A stretch of DNA of 64,000 nt from Corynebacterium resistens DSM 45100 (GTDB taxonomy: Bacteria; Actinomycetota; Actinomycetes; Mycobacteriales; Mycobacteriaceae), in the NCBI RefSeq assembly GCF_000177535.2, contig NC_015673.1:1798001-1862000 (forward strand), written 5' to 3'. The translations under genes were made by a program, and so were the position numbers. Positions 43,352 to 51,820 of the stretch are shown piece by piece (position 1 is the first letter of the stretch; every line of letters starts with the position of its first letter). The notes under the pieces were generated by a model, which saw only the letters and a program-made list of their open reading frames with translations, was not told the origin of the DNA and did no database searches.

Positions 43352-44781
43352 CGTGCTGTTCGAGCTTTTCCAGTGACGAAGAGCACGGTCACGGTGCCGA
43401 TGACGGTAAGCGCGGCGATTCCTAGTACGAGCCAGCGGGCGGCGGCGAGTTGGCTTGCGCTCCCGAGGGCGAGAAGGTTTCCTGCGATCGCGGAGGTAAG
43501 GGTAAACGCGATCAATTGGGTCGTGCTGACGGCAGCTGCCGCTTTCGCACCCTCGGTTTCGTCGTCGCTACTGCTCATTGCTGCGACTGAGAGATGCGGG
43601 AAGGCGAGCCCGATTCCGATACCAGCGATCAACAGCATGACCACCCATAACACAACGATGAACGCCGTGGCGTGCACAGCTTGCAGTACTCCGTAGCTTG
43701 CCAGGCCCACGGTGAGGAGCACTGGACCGGTACGAGTAAGTCTGCGAGCGATCTTCCCCGTGGCGTTCGCGCTGAAGAGCTGGGCAACAACCCACCCCAA
43801 CGACAGAACCGCGCCGAGCAGTCCCGCCAACAGTGGGGAGAGGTTCGCGAGTTGCTGGCCGAACAGGGGGATGAAGTTCTCGACCATCACGCCCGCGCAT
43901 AGCGCCGCTACCGTGAGATATACCCATTTGAGTTGGTTGCAACGGGCATAGGTGAGCCTAGGAAGCACGCCGTTGGCGTCGCGTGCATCGACGGCAAGAA
44001 ACACAATGAGAAGGAGCAACCCTGCGCCGACCATGACCGGCACCCAGAAGGTTGAGAGGGTCGAGCTGAGGCTGAGCGTTGCTGAGGTCAGGGCCAGTGC
44101 AATGATCGACGGAATCGGGACGCGCAACCGGATCGACTTCGCAGGTTTCCGTCGCGGCAGGGCACGTAGCGTCACGACCGACAGGATCACCGCAAGTGCG
44201 GCGAGCACTCCGAATGCTGCTCGCCATGCGTTGAGTTCGGCGAACACGCCGCCAAGTGCAGGCCCCACGAGGGTGCCGATGCCGAACATCGCGGACACCA
44301 CTCCGGTACCACGAGTCCACAGCGTCTGCGGCAGCACGCTTCGGATCACGGCGTACCCAAGACCGGTGAGTAGGCCTGCGCCAAAGCCTTGTACTGCTCG
44401 CCCGGTCACGAACAGTTCCATCGTCGGGCTTGCTGCGCTGATGAGAGTCCCGGCAGCGAAAAGCAGGTACGCGGTGACGTAGGTGTGTGCAGCGCCCTGA
44501 GTGGTGAGCATGCGGCTCACGAACATCGTCGCGATCACTGCGGTGATCAGATACCCGGTTGACGCCCAGGCATAGTATTGCTGGCCACCGATCTCAGCGA
44601 CCACAGTTGGCATGAGGGCTGCGGTGAAGTATAGGTTCATCGCGTACAGGCCGACCCCGCTGGCCATGACGATGACTGCCGTTAGGTGCGGCTTCGAGAA
44701 GAGAGCGCCCCATCCCGATTTGGGTGTTAGAGGAGTGCTGGATGTGGGCTGTGGCTGATGTTCTGGTGTCGATGAGGTCAC
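43348..44781 (-). CDS. MFS efflux transporter under SoxR control
   Basis: 477 residues with about 14 hydrophobic helices, including the motif C-like GPALGGVFAELNAWRAAFGV and QGFGAGLLTGLGYAVI. It resembles drug exporters of the DHA2 type. It starts at a GTG 51 bases from the divergent soxR-like gene, with a perfect palindrome between them. SoxR-regulated pumps commonly export redox-active compounds. In this island it could also export a siderophore or its degradation product. Confidence 0.87.
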   Translation of the reverse strand: MTSSTPEHQPQPTSSTPLTPKSGWGALFSKPHLTAVIVMASGVGLYAMNLYFTAALMPTVVAEIGGQQYYAWASTGYLITAVIATMFVSRMLTTQGAAHTYVTAYLLFAAGTLISAASPTMELFVTGRAVQGFGAGLLTGLGYAVIRSVLPQTLWTRGTGVVSAMFGIGTLVGPALGGVFAELNAWRAAFGVLAALAVILSVVTLRALPRRKPAKSIRLRVPIPSIIALALTSATLSLSSTLSTFWVPVMVGAGLLLLIVFLAVDARDANGVLPRLTYARCNQLKWVYLTVAALCAGVMVENFIPLFGQQLANLSPLLAGLLGAVLSLGWVVAQLFSANATGKIARRLTRTGPVLLTVGLASYGVLQAVHATAFIVVLWVVMLLIAGIGIGLAFPHLSVAAMSSSDDETEGAKAAAAVSTTQLIAFTLTSAIAGNLLALGSASQLAAARWLVLGIAALTVIGTVTVLFVTGKARTAR

Positions 44782-44796
44782 ACCGGCTACACTAGA

Positions 44797-44816
44797 ACTT
44801 CAAGTCAACTTGAAGT
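44797..44816. promoter_or_regulatory. SoxR/MerR-type operator
   Basis: ACTTCAAGT-CA-ACTTGAAGT is a perfect 9-bp dyad between the divergent MFS and soxR genes. It closely resembles known SoxR boxes (CTCAAGTTAACTTGAG type). Confidence 0.85.
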
Positions 44817-44831
44817 CAAGGAGTCGCGAGT

Positions 44832-45299
44832 ATGAGTTATGCACCGACCGATCTCCTCACTGTTGGCGAGGTTGCTCGTCGTGCCGGGATCGCCACGAGT
44901 GCGGTTAGGTTCTATGAGGATCAGGGGCTGATTTCTTCTGTTCGTACAGCTGGGAACCAGCGCAGGTATCCGCGTTATGTGCTTCGCCGGATCGGAATCA
45001 TCACCGCCGCCCGCCGTTTCGGCATTCCACTGGCCGAAGTCGCCCAAGTATTCGACTCACTTCCTGAGAATCGGATGCCAGGAAAGACCGACTGGCGCAG
45101 AATCTCCAAACGTTGGCATGAACGACTTGAGGTGCGACGGAGGGAACTTGAACGTCTTGAAGAAGAACTAGTGGGGTGCATCGGTTGTGGGTGTCTCTCA
45201 CTCAATACATGCCGCGTGCTCAACCCTGACGACCAGCTTTCTTCCGAAGGCCCTGGCGCGAGGAGATTGCAGTATCCCTCGGGAGTTGACGCACAATGA
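44832..45299 (+). CDS. soxR: SoxR-like redox-sensing MerR-family regulator
   Basis: The 155-residue protein has the MerR DNA-binding start LLTVGEVARRAGIATSAVRFYEDQGLI and a dimerisation coiled coil (~95-113). The [2Fe-2S] ligands of SoxR, C116, C119, C121 and C127, lie in CIGCGCLSLNTC (CX2CXCX5C). Oxidation of the cluster by redox-cycling drugs activates target promoters. A strong operator lies between it and the MFS gene, which is the obvious target. Confidence 0.93.
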   Translation: MSYAPTDLLTVGEVARRAGIATSAVRFYEDQGLISSVRTAGNQRRYPRYVLRRIGIITAARRFGIPLAEVAQVFDSLPENRMPGKTDWRRISKRWHERLEVRRRELERLEEELVGCIGCGCLSLNTCRVLNPDDQLSSEGPGARRLQYPSGVDAQ

Positions 45300-45402
45300 G
45301 CCGTCTCAGCTGTGATCGCATAGGATGCCTCACCGAGTCGTGCGGCTCGAGAATCGTTCATAGACTCAACTCCCCTCCGACGCTGTTTCCGTCATTGACC
45401 AT

Positions 45403-45671
45403 TCAGGAGCCCCTTGGCCTTCTCCGCGTTCTTCGCGCTAAGAGCGTCTTCTGAATGACTTTCCGGAGCCGAGCAAGCCCACGTTCGAGTTGACGGGGAT
45501 CAGGGCGTCCGATGCAGATACGGAGACCTGAGGCCTCATTCAAGGGGTCAGTGCTCATAGCCGCTGGAGGCGTGACGAGGGCGCCTTCGCGCGCGACGGA
45601 ATGTGCGATTTCCTCGGCTTGTCCCCGAACCATCGGGAGCCAAAGGTGAAAACCGCCAGACGGGTGGAACG
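45403..45671 (-). pseudogene. MocR-type PLP aminotransferase, C-terminal fragment
   Basis: The minus strand reads PFHPSGGFHLWLPMVRGQAEEIAHSVAREGALVTPPAAM, then ASGLRICIGRPDPRQLERGLARLRKVI. This is the C-terminal small domain of aminotransferase-domain GntR (MocR) regulators. Everything upstream is missing: at ~45671 the sequence changes to a clpP fragment on the other strand. Confidence 0.75.
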
Positions 45672-45673
45672 GG

Positions 45674-46085
45674 ATGAGCAGCTACACCATTCCCAATGTC
45701 ATCGCGCAGCACCCACGCGGTGAACGCATTATGGACGTATATTCCCGCCTACTCACCGAACGCGTGGTCTATTTGGAAACTGGGATCGACGCAGGCGTCG
45801 CCAATGCCCTGATCGCGCAACTGCTGTATCTCGAAGCAGACAGCCCGGATCGCGACATCCAGCTCTACATCAACTGCGAAGGTGGTGGCCCTAGTGCCAT
45901 GCTCGCCATCTACGACACGATGAAGTTCATCAAGCCCAGCATCGCAACAACATGCGTCGCTCAGGCGGTATCGGTCGGAGCGGTACTACTGACAGCTGGC
46001 GCGCCAGGCAAACGTGCCGCGCTGCCGCACGCACGGATCGTGCTCCACCAGCCAGCCGCTCAAAGCCGAGGAACAATCCCCCATC
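45674..46085 (+). pseudogene. clpP: clpP protease fragment, 3' end missing
   Basis: About 137 codons of a ClpP: ERIMDVYSRLLTERVVYLETGIDAGVANALIAQLLYLE, YINCEGGGPSAMLAIYDTMKFI, catalytic Ser in AQAVSVGAVLLTAG, and catalytic His in HARIVLHQPAAQSRGTIP. Homology ends at about 46085, before the catalytic Asp, where the sequence becomes the (antisense) hsdM fragment. The open frame continues to 46123 by chance. It marks the second edge of the 12-kb GC-rich block. Confidence 0.85.
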
Positions 46086-46714
46086 TGATCCGCGACGTTA
46101 ATGTTCTTCCCCGGCTCGAATAGATCCTCGCTTCCTTCTGCTAGCCCTAGGCGCACAAGGAGGCGAACTACTTCTCGCGGCGTGTAGTGGTCACCAGCCT
46201 CCGCGTTCTCAGAAAACCTGCGGATGAGTTCTTCGAACATGTAGCCCATGGCAACGTTGTTGATGCGCTCAGGGGCCAAGTCGAGCTCAGAAAACTTGCG
46301 GACAACACCCGTGAGGCGTGAGCCCTTGTGCATCTTGTCGATTTGAGTGAAGAAATCGAGGCCCTCATTCTTGTCGAGGATCATGCGGATGTTCGGGGAA
46401 AACGCTTCAAGATAGGTCTTCAGGTTGCGGTGTAGTTGTGCAGGTTCTGCTAGTAGTTTCTCTAGGGTGTAGCGGCTCGTGTTGTAGAACGGGTATCCGC
46501 TGACCTGCTTTAGGATCGCGTCGGGTGTGGAGTCGTCTTGCTCGTAGACCGTGCAGACAGCATCTTTCGTTTCTTCTAGGGCGCATTCGAGCCTTCGAAT
46601 GATGGTCATCGGAATGATGACGTCTTTGTATTTGTCGGCTTGGTATGTCCCGCGTAGCGAGTTGGCGATGCTGAATACGTGATCAACTTGCTTCTTGACG
46701 TCAATCTGAGACAT
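46086..46714 (-). pseudogene. hsdM: HsdM N-terminal half, cut before the catalytic domain
   Basis: From the ATG at 46714 (after AAAGGAAC) the product reads DVKKQVDHVFSIANSLRG, PMTIIRRLECALEETKDAVC, SPNIRMILDKNEGLDFF, MGYMFEELIRRFSENAEAGDHYTPREVVRLLVRLGL and ends GKNINVADQ. It is broken exactly where the TCGTGG-type motif I should follow. This N-part belongs to a longer HsdM subfamily than the C-half at 33 kb, as far as I can judge. It is the last gene of the minus-strand ABC-3C/XRE operon. Confidence 0.88.
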
Positions 46715-46727
46715 GGGGCAGGTTCCT

Positions 46728-46970
46728 TTAAGCTTCTTCTTTAGGGATGATTGTGACAATGTCGCCGATCTGGCAGTTGAGGACCTGGCAGATGCGTAGG
46801 AGCACGTCGGTGGTGACGTTGTCGCCGTTGTTGAGCCTGGCCATCGTGGTGGACGACAGTTTGGCTTCCTCGCGCAGGTCTTGCTTGAGCTTCTCCTTGT
46901 CTACCAGCAGCTTCCACAAGGGTTTGTAGGAGGCTTTGACTTGGAGGTCGAACTCTATTCGTTTACTCAC
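46728..46970 (-). CDS. XRE-family helix-turn-helix regulator
   Basis: About 80 residues from the GTG at 46970, which overlaps the stop of the ATPase gene (GTGAGTAA). The protein has a Cro/CI-type HTH: LLVDKEKLKQDLREEAKLSSTTMARLNNGDNVTTDVLLRICQVLNCQIGDIV, close to YozG-like small regulators that often lead type I RM or conflict loci. It is sandwiched between the ABC-3C ATPase and hsdM, 13 bases from the latter, and likely controls this operon or timing of methylase expression. Confidence 0.88.
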   Translation of the reverse strand: MSKRIEFDLQVKASYKPLWKLLVDKEKLKQDLREEAKLSSTTMARLNNGDNVTTDVLLRICQVLNCQIGDIVTIIPKEEA

Positions 46971-48624
46971 TGTCGTTAGCCTTCCTCTTTTTCTTTTTGC
47001 TCCACGACCGGCCAAACAGCTCTCGTCCGGGTTCAAGATGGATGAATGCTGACTTAGTCAAGATCTGTCGGGTTTCCTCCGAGTAGCGGCTGATTTTGTC
47101 GATCGCGAGGAAAACCTGTTTTCTCTGACGTGCATACACCTGCGCGATTCCGTCGAAGGCTTGGTCTTCGATTGGTTGGACGAGCATCGAATCGTGGGCG
47201 ACTGCAGGGAGAAGCGTGGTTTCCAGCATTGCTAGATCGAATGAAATCAGGCCGCGTTGGGTAGAGCCCGTTCCTGAGTCGTTCTCGATCTCGTAGGAGT
47301 ATTTGTCGATCGCTGGGATCTGGATGCTTGGTGGGGTTCGTTCCTCGCGGGTGATTTCCCCATCTAGGCGCTGCATCGCTCCGTTGAGCTTGTATTCGAT
47401 GTCTTTCAGGATCGATTCGGATGCTTCGTCGAGCGCTTCGGAAGCTTGCTTCTTGGCTTCCCTGAGTCGCTGCTCGTCATGGAAAGCCTTGTTGGCGTTG
47501 CGCAGTGATCTGATCTGGCGATCGAGTTCACTGTAGGCACGGATATCGGCCTGCGTTGCCGTGGGCGCGACGGAGAGATCCTCGAGGCGGGCGCTGAGTT
47601 GGTCAAGACGCTGCTGAATTCGCCCACGTTCTTCTTCCAACTGCTTGGTTTCTGCTTTGAATTCGGAGTCCAGAACCTGACGGATACTGCGGTGGAAATG
47701 CTCGATGCTCTCGATGTGTTCGATATTTGCCCCTGGGAAGAACTCGCGCAAGGAATCGAACTTCTTGGTCAGGTTGACCTCAGATGAGATCCCCTTTGCC
47801 TGTCGCATGGAGTTGATCTGTCGACCGATCTGGTTGAAGCGCCGCAGCAAGGGCTCGCGTTCTGCCTGCACCTCGTTGATGGCTGCCTGTTGAGCTGAGG
47901 TGTAATCCTTTGCAGTCAATCCTGCGCGGAGTCCTGCTTGGTCGCGTTCGGTCTCGAGGTCTTCGATTCGCTGGGTGTTGTTTTTGACCTCGGTGACGTT
48001 CCTTGCTCGGGGGAAGTCGTAGTAGCGCCCGGCGGCATTGAACAGATCAAGCTCTCGAACAGCCTCTTCCTTAGCAGCCATGAAGCCTTGAAGCTTGGTG
48101 TACTCATCAAACAGCTTCAGGAGACGCTTGACGCCGTCAGCCTGGGTGTCTCGCGGGTACGCAAGAAGCGGGTGGTCGACATCGGAGTTCTTCCGTTGCC
48201 AGATGCGGAAGAAGTTGCTGACTGCTTGACGGAGCGTGATGCCAGTTTCTTGAAGTCCATACTGGGTGCCGACAAAGCCCTTGAAGTCCTCAAGCGTCAT
48301 GGTGCGCAGTGCTCGGTATTCCTTGTCGCACAAGGTAACCGCGTTGGGGGTGTCAGTGGCTCGCCGGAAGTAGTGCGTCTCGCCTCCGAGAAGGAACGCG
48401 AAGCGAATCTCGTGATGCCCAATGTTCTTGACGACATCCTTGGCTTTGTCGATGTAGTCAGAACCGCCGAAGCAGAAGTCGATGGCCAGCAGCGTGGTGG
48501 ACTTTCCGATTGAGTTTTCAGTGTTTTCCGTGCCGAGAACCGTGTTGAGTCCTTCTTTTAAGCGCAGCGGGCCGGGGCGTTGTTTGTCGTGAAAGAACGC
48601 GTCACTGTCAAACTCGACCAACAT
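46963..48624 (-). CDS. ABC-3C system ATPase (DUF2326, SMC/RecN-like)
   Basis: About 553 residues from the ATG at 48624, chosen because GGAGGAGG lies eight bases upstream. It has an N-terminal ABC head with the unusual P-loop GTENTENSIGKST (Lys41), a long coiled coil (~200-420), and a C-terminal half-head with LLPAVAHDSMLVQPIEDQAFDGIAQ, the DUF2326 end. In three-component ABC (ABC-3C) conflict systems, such ATPases are proposed to sense invaders and license an effector. It overlaps the middle-component gene by 17 bases. Confidence 0.85.
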   Translation of the reverse strand: MLVEFDSDAFFHDKQRPGPLRLKEGLNTVLGTENTENSIGKSTTLLAIDFCFGGSDYIDKAKDVVKNIGHHEIRFAFLLGGETHYFRRATDTPNAVTLCDKEYRALRTMTLEDFKGFVGTQYGLQETGITLRQAVSNFFRIWQRKNSDVDHPLLAYPRDTQADGVKRLLKLFDEYTKLQGFMAAKEEAVRELDLFNAAGRYYDFPRARNVTEVKNNTQRIEDLETERDQAGLRAGLTAKDYTSAQQAAINEVQAEREPLLRRFNQIGRQINSMRQAKGISSEVNLTKKFDSLREFFPGANIEHIESIEHFHRSIRQVLDSEFKAETKQLEEERGRIQQRLDQLSARLEDLSVAPTATQADIRAYSELDRQIRSLRNANKAFHDEQRLREAKKQASEALDEASESILKDIEYKLNGAMQRLDGEITREERTPPSIQIPAIDKYSYEIENDSGTGSTQRGLISFDLAMLETTLLPAVAHDSMLVQPIEDQAFDGIAQVYARQRKQVFLAIDKISRYSEETRQILTKSAFIHLEPGRELFGRSWSKKKKRKANDSE

Positions 48625-48853
48625 AGTGGAGCACCTCCTCCGGGTAGAGCGGCTCGATCTGGCCGAGTGCGAATAAACAGTCCAACGTGTCGACGAACTC
48701 GTCCACGTCGGCAAACTTTGATTTGACCTTCTTGTATAAGGCAGCGGGACTGAGATCCTGATCGGACAGATGCGTCAGGATCGGTGGAAACTGGCTCAGT
48801 GTGGACTGCGAGTAGGGGGTGACCTTGCTAGGCAATCGCATCGAACACCTCAC
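48608..48853 (-). CDS. ABC-3C middle component (small, MC6/MC7-like)
   Basis: An 81-residue protein, LPSKVTPYSQSTLSQFPPIL, LYKKVKSKFADVDEFVDTLDCLFALGQIEPL. The LPSK start followed by a winged-helix-like segment is the pattern of the small middle components of ABC-3C systems, which bridge ATPase and effector. It overlaps both neighbours (26 bases with the upstream gene and 17 with the ATPase), so the three are made together. Whether it is MC6 or MC7 cannot be settled by eye. Confidence 0.75.
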   Translation of the reverse strand: MRCSMRLPSKVTPYSQSTLSQFPPILTHLSDQDLSPAALYKKVKSKFADVDEFVDTLDCLFALGQIEPLYPEEVLHYVGRV

Positions 48854-50066
48854 AGTTTTGAACGAAGAAGCACGTCACGATGACCGACGCGCTGAGGTTC
48901 ACAGAGTCGGAGTTGGTGTGGATCCAATCAGCAACTTGATCGAATATCGCCTGCTGGTCGTCAGTGTGCTGGGACGCCTGGTCGTAAAAGTCGGCGACTT
49001 GCCCGGCGATCGCGTCGAATCTGCTGCGACCTCTGACGCCCTCGAGAGAGCGGAACTCTTGCTCGATGATGCGATACCACTTCAAGACATGAATCTTGAT
49101 CCGCTCGGCGAGCTCAAAATACTCGGGCCTGACCTTTTCAGCGACTCGCACCGCGTCCAACGTTAGCTCCGGGATGACTCCGGTGACGATGCGTTCCCCA
49201 AGCGTTTCGATGACAGAGGCGATCGCTGGGTGGAGTTGCGAATCGAGCGCGGTGTCCTGAAGTGCTGTTGCAGCAATCCTACGATTTCGAATGTCTCGGA
49301 GCTTGTTTACGACATCAGACACTTCAAGCAACGTGTCATTGGTGGAGACCTGTTTGGCGCACTTGACACACACCGCTTCCCGGTCGGTCTCAGCGCTGCC
49401 GTCGCCAATGGTGAAAGAGACAATCTCGAAGAATGGTCGCCGTTCGCCTTTGACAGTTTTGACTAGTCGCTCTTTGCGGCAGACAGGACACAAGTCTCCA
49501 TTGCGGGCTGCAAGCACGACATCCGCTTCGGTTACGCCATTGTTGGCTCGCTTCTTGTTCGTTCTCGAAATGGCAGATAGGAACGTGTCGGCATAAAAAG
49601 ACACGTCATCCTGGTCTGCGGTGTACAGCAGGTCTTCTGCGGCGTCGGCACTGACTTCGGGATCATCTTTGATCAGTTCGATCAGCTCGGCTTTGAAGTC
49701 GCTCTCGCGCATGGGCGCAATATCTTGGGCGATCTTGCCGAACGCTTCACGTGCAGCCCCACGTAGTCCCGGTTGCTTCAGAACGGGCCCGAAGCCGGTG
49801 TGCAGCTCGACGTCCTGCTTGAGTAGCCCACTTACAGTCTTGGGCGTGCGCCACACGTCGAATCCATCCCTGTCGGCAACTGGAGCGAAGTCCTGAATCC
49901 AGCGCAAGAGCACCTCTACGACGTAGGCGTCGGTTGAGGTCATCTTTGGTCGCGCCGTCGACGGCTTCTTGGCTCCCTGCCTGGTCGGAGTGGTGTAACT
50001 CGCTGCTGGCTGGATGAGCACCTTTTGCAGGGCGCGCGCAAAGGTCGCGAAGCACAGCTGGCTCAT
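48828..50066 (-). CDS. ABC-3C system large protein with zinc ribbon (probable effector/sensor)
   Basis: From the ATG at 50066 (RBS GGGAGG) the product has ~412 residues. A helical N-terminus (LCFATFARALQKVL...) is followed by a segment with LCPVCRKERLVKTV and VCVKCAKQV, a CxxC/CxxC zinc ribbon (~residues 198-250), and a helical C-terminal domain (~300-410). It is the first gene of the operon, as expected for the ABC-3C protein that carries variable effector or target-sensing domains. No known nuclease motif is evident, so the toxic activity is unassigned. Confidence 0.75.
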   Translation of the reverse strand: MSQLCFATFARALQKVLIQPAASYTTPTRQGAKKPSTARPKMTSTDAYVVEVLLRWIQDFAPVADRDGFDVWRTPKTVSGLLKQDVELHTGFGPVLKQPGLRGAAREAFGKIAQDIAPMRESDFKAELIELIKDDPEVSADAAEDLLYTADQDDVSFYADTFLSAISRTNKKRANNGVTEADVVLAARNGDLCPVCRKERLVKTVKGERRPFFEIVSFTIGDGSAETDREAVCVKCAKQVSTNDTLLEVSDVVNKLRDIRNRRIAATALQDTALDSQLHPAIASVIETLGERIVTGVIPELTLDAVRVAEKVRPEYFELAERIKIHVLKWYRIIEQEFRSLEGVRGRSRFDAIAGQVADFYDQASQHTDDQQAIFDQVADWIHTNSDSVNLSASVIVTCFFVQNCEVFDAIA

Positions 50067-50469
50067 CAAAAACCTCCCTCGGGAAAAGAGGACCAAAACA
50101 GCACCAAAACCGGGGCAAGGACTTTTTCTCGCCCGATTTTTAGTCTCGAAGTACTTCCGGAGGCGTCCGCTGAGTACCTAGAGATCGTGATCTTAAGTCT
50201 ACCGCTGATGTCCTTCGAAGGAGTCTAGGACGCTCTGTGAGTGATCTAGACGGCTGCGGGACCTGAGTGGCCACGACGGTTCCGTGACCTACAAGTGCCG
50301 CGTGCTGATCACACAAGGCCGTCGACCACCAGGGAGACGCGTAAGAGAAGCAAGTGGCAGGTACCCGACCTACGGGTACCTGCCTTCTCGTTTCTCTGCC
50401 CATCTCTTCTGAACCTTCGACACCGAGCTTGCTTACTTAAGCGGGTCTCCCTCCTCAGGAGGGATTCCC
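50067..50469. other. Intergenic between ABC-3C operon and prophage module
   Basis: 403 bases. The left part holds the divergent promoter of the ABC-3C operon. The right part has the hairpin terminator at 50356-50384 and a leader before the sigma-like gene. No gene with a supported start was found. Confidence 0.5.
50356..50390 (+). terminator. Hairpin terminator at the prophage boundary
   Basis: A 12-bp perfect stem GGCAGGTACCCG / CGGGTACCTGCC with loop ACCTA, followed by TTCTCGTTT. It may end a transcript from outside or act as an attenuator before the sigma-like gene. Confidence 0.75.
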
Positions 50470-51096
50470 TTGACAACACAACCAAATAGAAGGACTAGCG
50501 AGCCGTACTCCGTGCGGACCAAGAAGGTCAGCGGCAAGGTCTACACCCAGATCTACGTGCCTTCGACCATCTCGAAGGACGGCACCCAGAACTATGCGTG
50601 GATCGAGCTCGTCGACCCACCCGTTGGCGACGAGAAACTTGGCCTGAGTGCCGATGAGGTTCTCTCCTTGCTCTACGACCCGACGTACGTGCCGGAGTGG
50701 AAAGTCGCATATCTGCGCACTGCCTACCGCAGTTTTCGTGCCGTTGAGAACGCTCGAAACCGTGGCGACCTCTCCTATAGCGACTGGGAAGTCGAGGTCC
50801 ACGACGGACCCCAGTATCTGAACGTCTTGGTTCATGAAGACCAGATCGACAGTGAGCTGGTTGTCGATTGGCTGCTGTCTCAGGTCAGCACCAAGCAAGC
50901 CGAGCACATCCGCCTGCACGTGTTTGAAGGGCTCTCCTTCGTCGAGATCGCGCGTGAGGAGCTGCCCGGTGCAGGCGAAGCCGACGTGGCCAAGCGAGCG
51001 AACAGCATCGGGCGCTCGGTCAAGCGGGCTCTGAAAAAGCTTCGCGAATTCATCGAGCAGGAATGTCCGGATCTAGCTCCCGTCGGGGGCGTATGA
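50470..51096 (+). CDS. Phage sigma-70 region 4-like protein
   Basis: The 208-residue protein has an N-terminal domain of unknown role (GKVYTQIYVPSTISKDG...). A C-terminal helix-turn-helix resembles sigma region 4: WLLSQVSTKQAEHIRLHVFEGLSFVEIAREE, then AKRANSIGRSVKRALKKLREFI. Such proteins often open the early/replication operons of Gram-positive phages as transcription regulators. GGAGG at 50457-50461 lies before the start. The next gene follows at 62 bases. Confidence 0.72.
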   Translation: MTTQPNRRTSEPYSVRTKKVSGKVYTQIYVPSTISKDGTQNYAWIELVDPPVGDEKLGLSADEVLSLLYDPTYVPEWKVAYLRTAYRSFRAVENARNRGDLSYSDWEVEVHDGPQYLNVLVHEDQIDSELVVDWLLSQVSTKQAEHIRLHVFEGLSFVEIAREELPGAGEADVAKRANSIGRSVKRALKKLREFIEQECPDLAPVGGV

Positions 51097-51158
51097 GTGC
51101 CCGGCCCACATGAAGGCCAGCACAAACCGACGCTCATCTGATTCACAAGGAGGAAACG

Positions 51159-51401
51159 ATGTCCAATCATCGCCTCAAGGTCACGTTGACTGACCAGCCC
51201 GAACCTGACGCTGCGGTCTCTACCCGCAAGGTCAGCATCCGAAGCAGGATCGCCCGCAAGCTGCTCGGCAACCCCCAGCAGCTCACCGTTCTCGTGCCGG
51301 GCAACCAGGTCCGCTCAGTAGAAATCATCCGCCCAGACGACGATCTCATGGCGCTGGCCCGTGCCGTCGGCGTTACCCAGAGTGGTGGTGATGCCGCGTG
51401 A
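51159..51401 (+). CDS. Small phage protein, 80 residues
   Basis: Not recognised. It has a basic central region (STRKVSIRSRIARKLLGNPQQ) and the C-terminal EIIRPDDDLMALARAVGV. The ATG is preceded by AAGGAGG and the stop overlaps the next start (GTGA), so it is a true member of the replication operon. Possibly nucleic-acid binding. Confidence 0.65.
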   Translation: MSNHRLKVTLTDQPEPDAAVSTRKVSIRSRIARKLLGNPQQLTVLVPGNQVRSVEIIRPDDDLMALARAVGVTQSGGDAA

Positions 51402-51820
51402 ACGTCACCGAAGCGAACCGCTACATCCCGGCGCTGAACCGGATCGCGGAGGGGGTCACGATGCTGGCCTCTGCGATCGAAGAGGCCGCGTGGGAATCGT
51501 TCGAGGATCACCCTGGTATGTCGGGGGCTCGCCCGATCGCCGCAGCCCAGCTCGCCCAGCCAGCACTGGAAGCTGCAGCCGAAGAGTACGTAGCGGCTCA
51601 CCAGCCGCCAGCCCCGGAACCTGCCCCGGCCCCGGTCCCGGAGGTTGTGCGGGTGACGTTGGAGCAGGTCCGCACGGTGCTAGCGCGCCTGTCACAGGCA
51701 GGCCACACCGCGCAGGTTCGTGAGCTCATCCAGGCCGCTGGCGCGAACAAGCTCTCCGAGGTTGACCCCTCCAAGTTCGGGCAGCTGCTGGAGCAGGCGG
51801 AGGCGATTGCTGATGCCTGA
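51398..51820 (+). CDS. Phage protein with C-terminal helical domain (rrp5-like annotation)
   Basis: The 140-residue protein has an Ala/Pro linker (~66-80) and a C-terminal domain VRVTLEQVRTVLARLSQAGHTAQVRELIQAAGANKLSEVDPSKFGQLLEQAEAI. That domain is common in Firmicutes and actinobacterial phages next to DUF2800 genes, where it is sometimes named rRNA biogenesis protein rrp5 without proof. Start is GTG. It overlaps the next gene by eight bases. Confidence 0.7.
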   Translation: MNVTEANRYIPALNRIAEGVTMLASAIEEAAWESFEDHPGMSGARPIAAAQLAQPALEAAAEEYVAAHQPPAPEPAPAPVPEVVRVTLEQVRTVLARLSQAGHTAQVRELIQAAGANKLSEVDPSKFGQLLEQAEAIADA

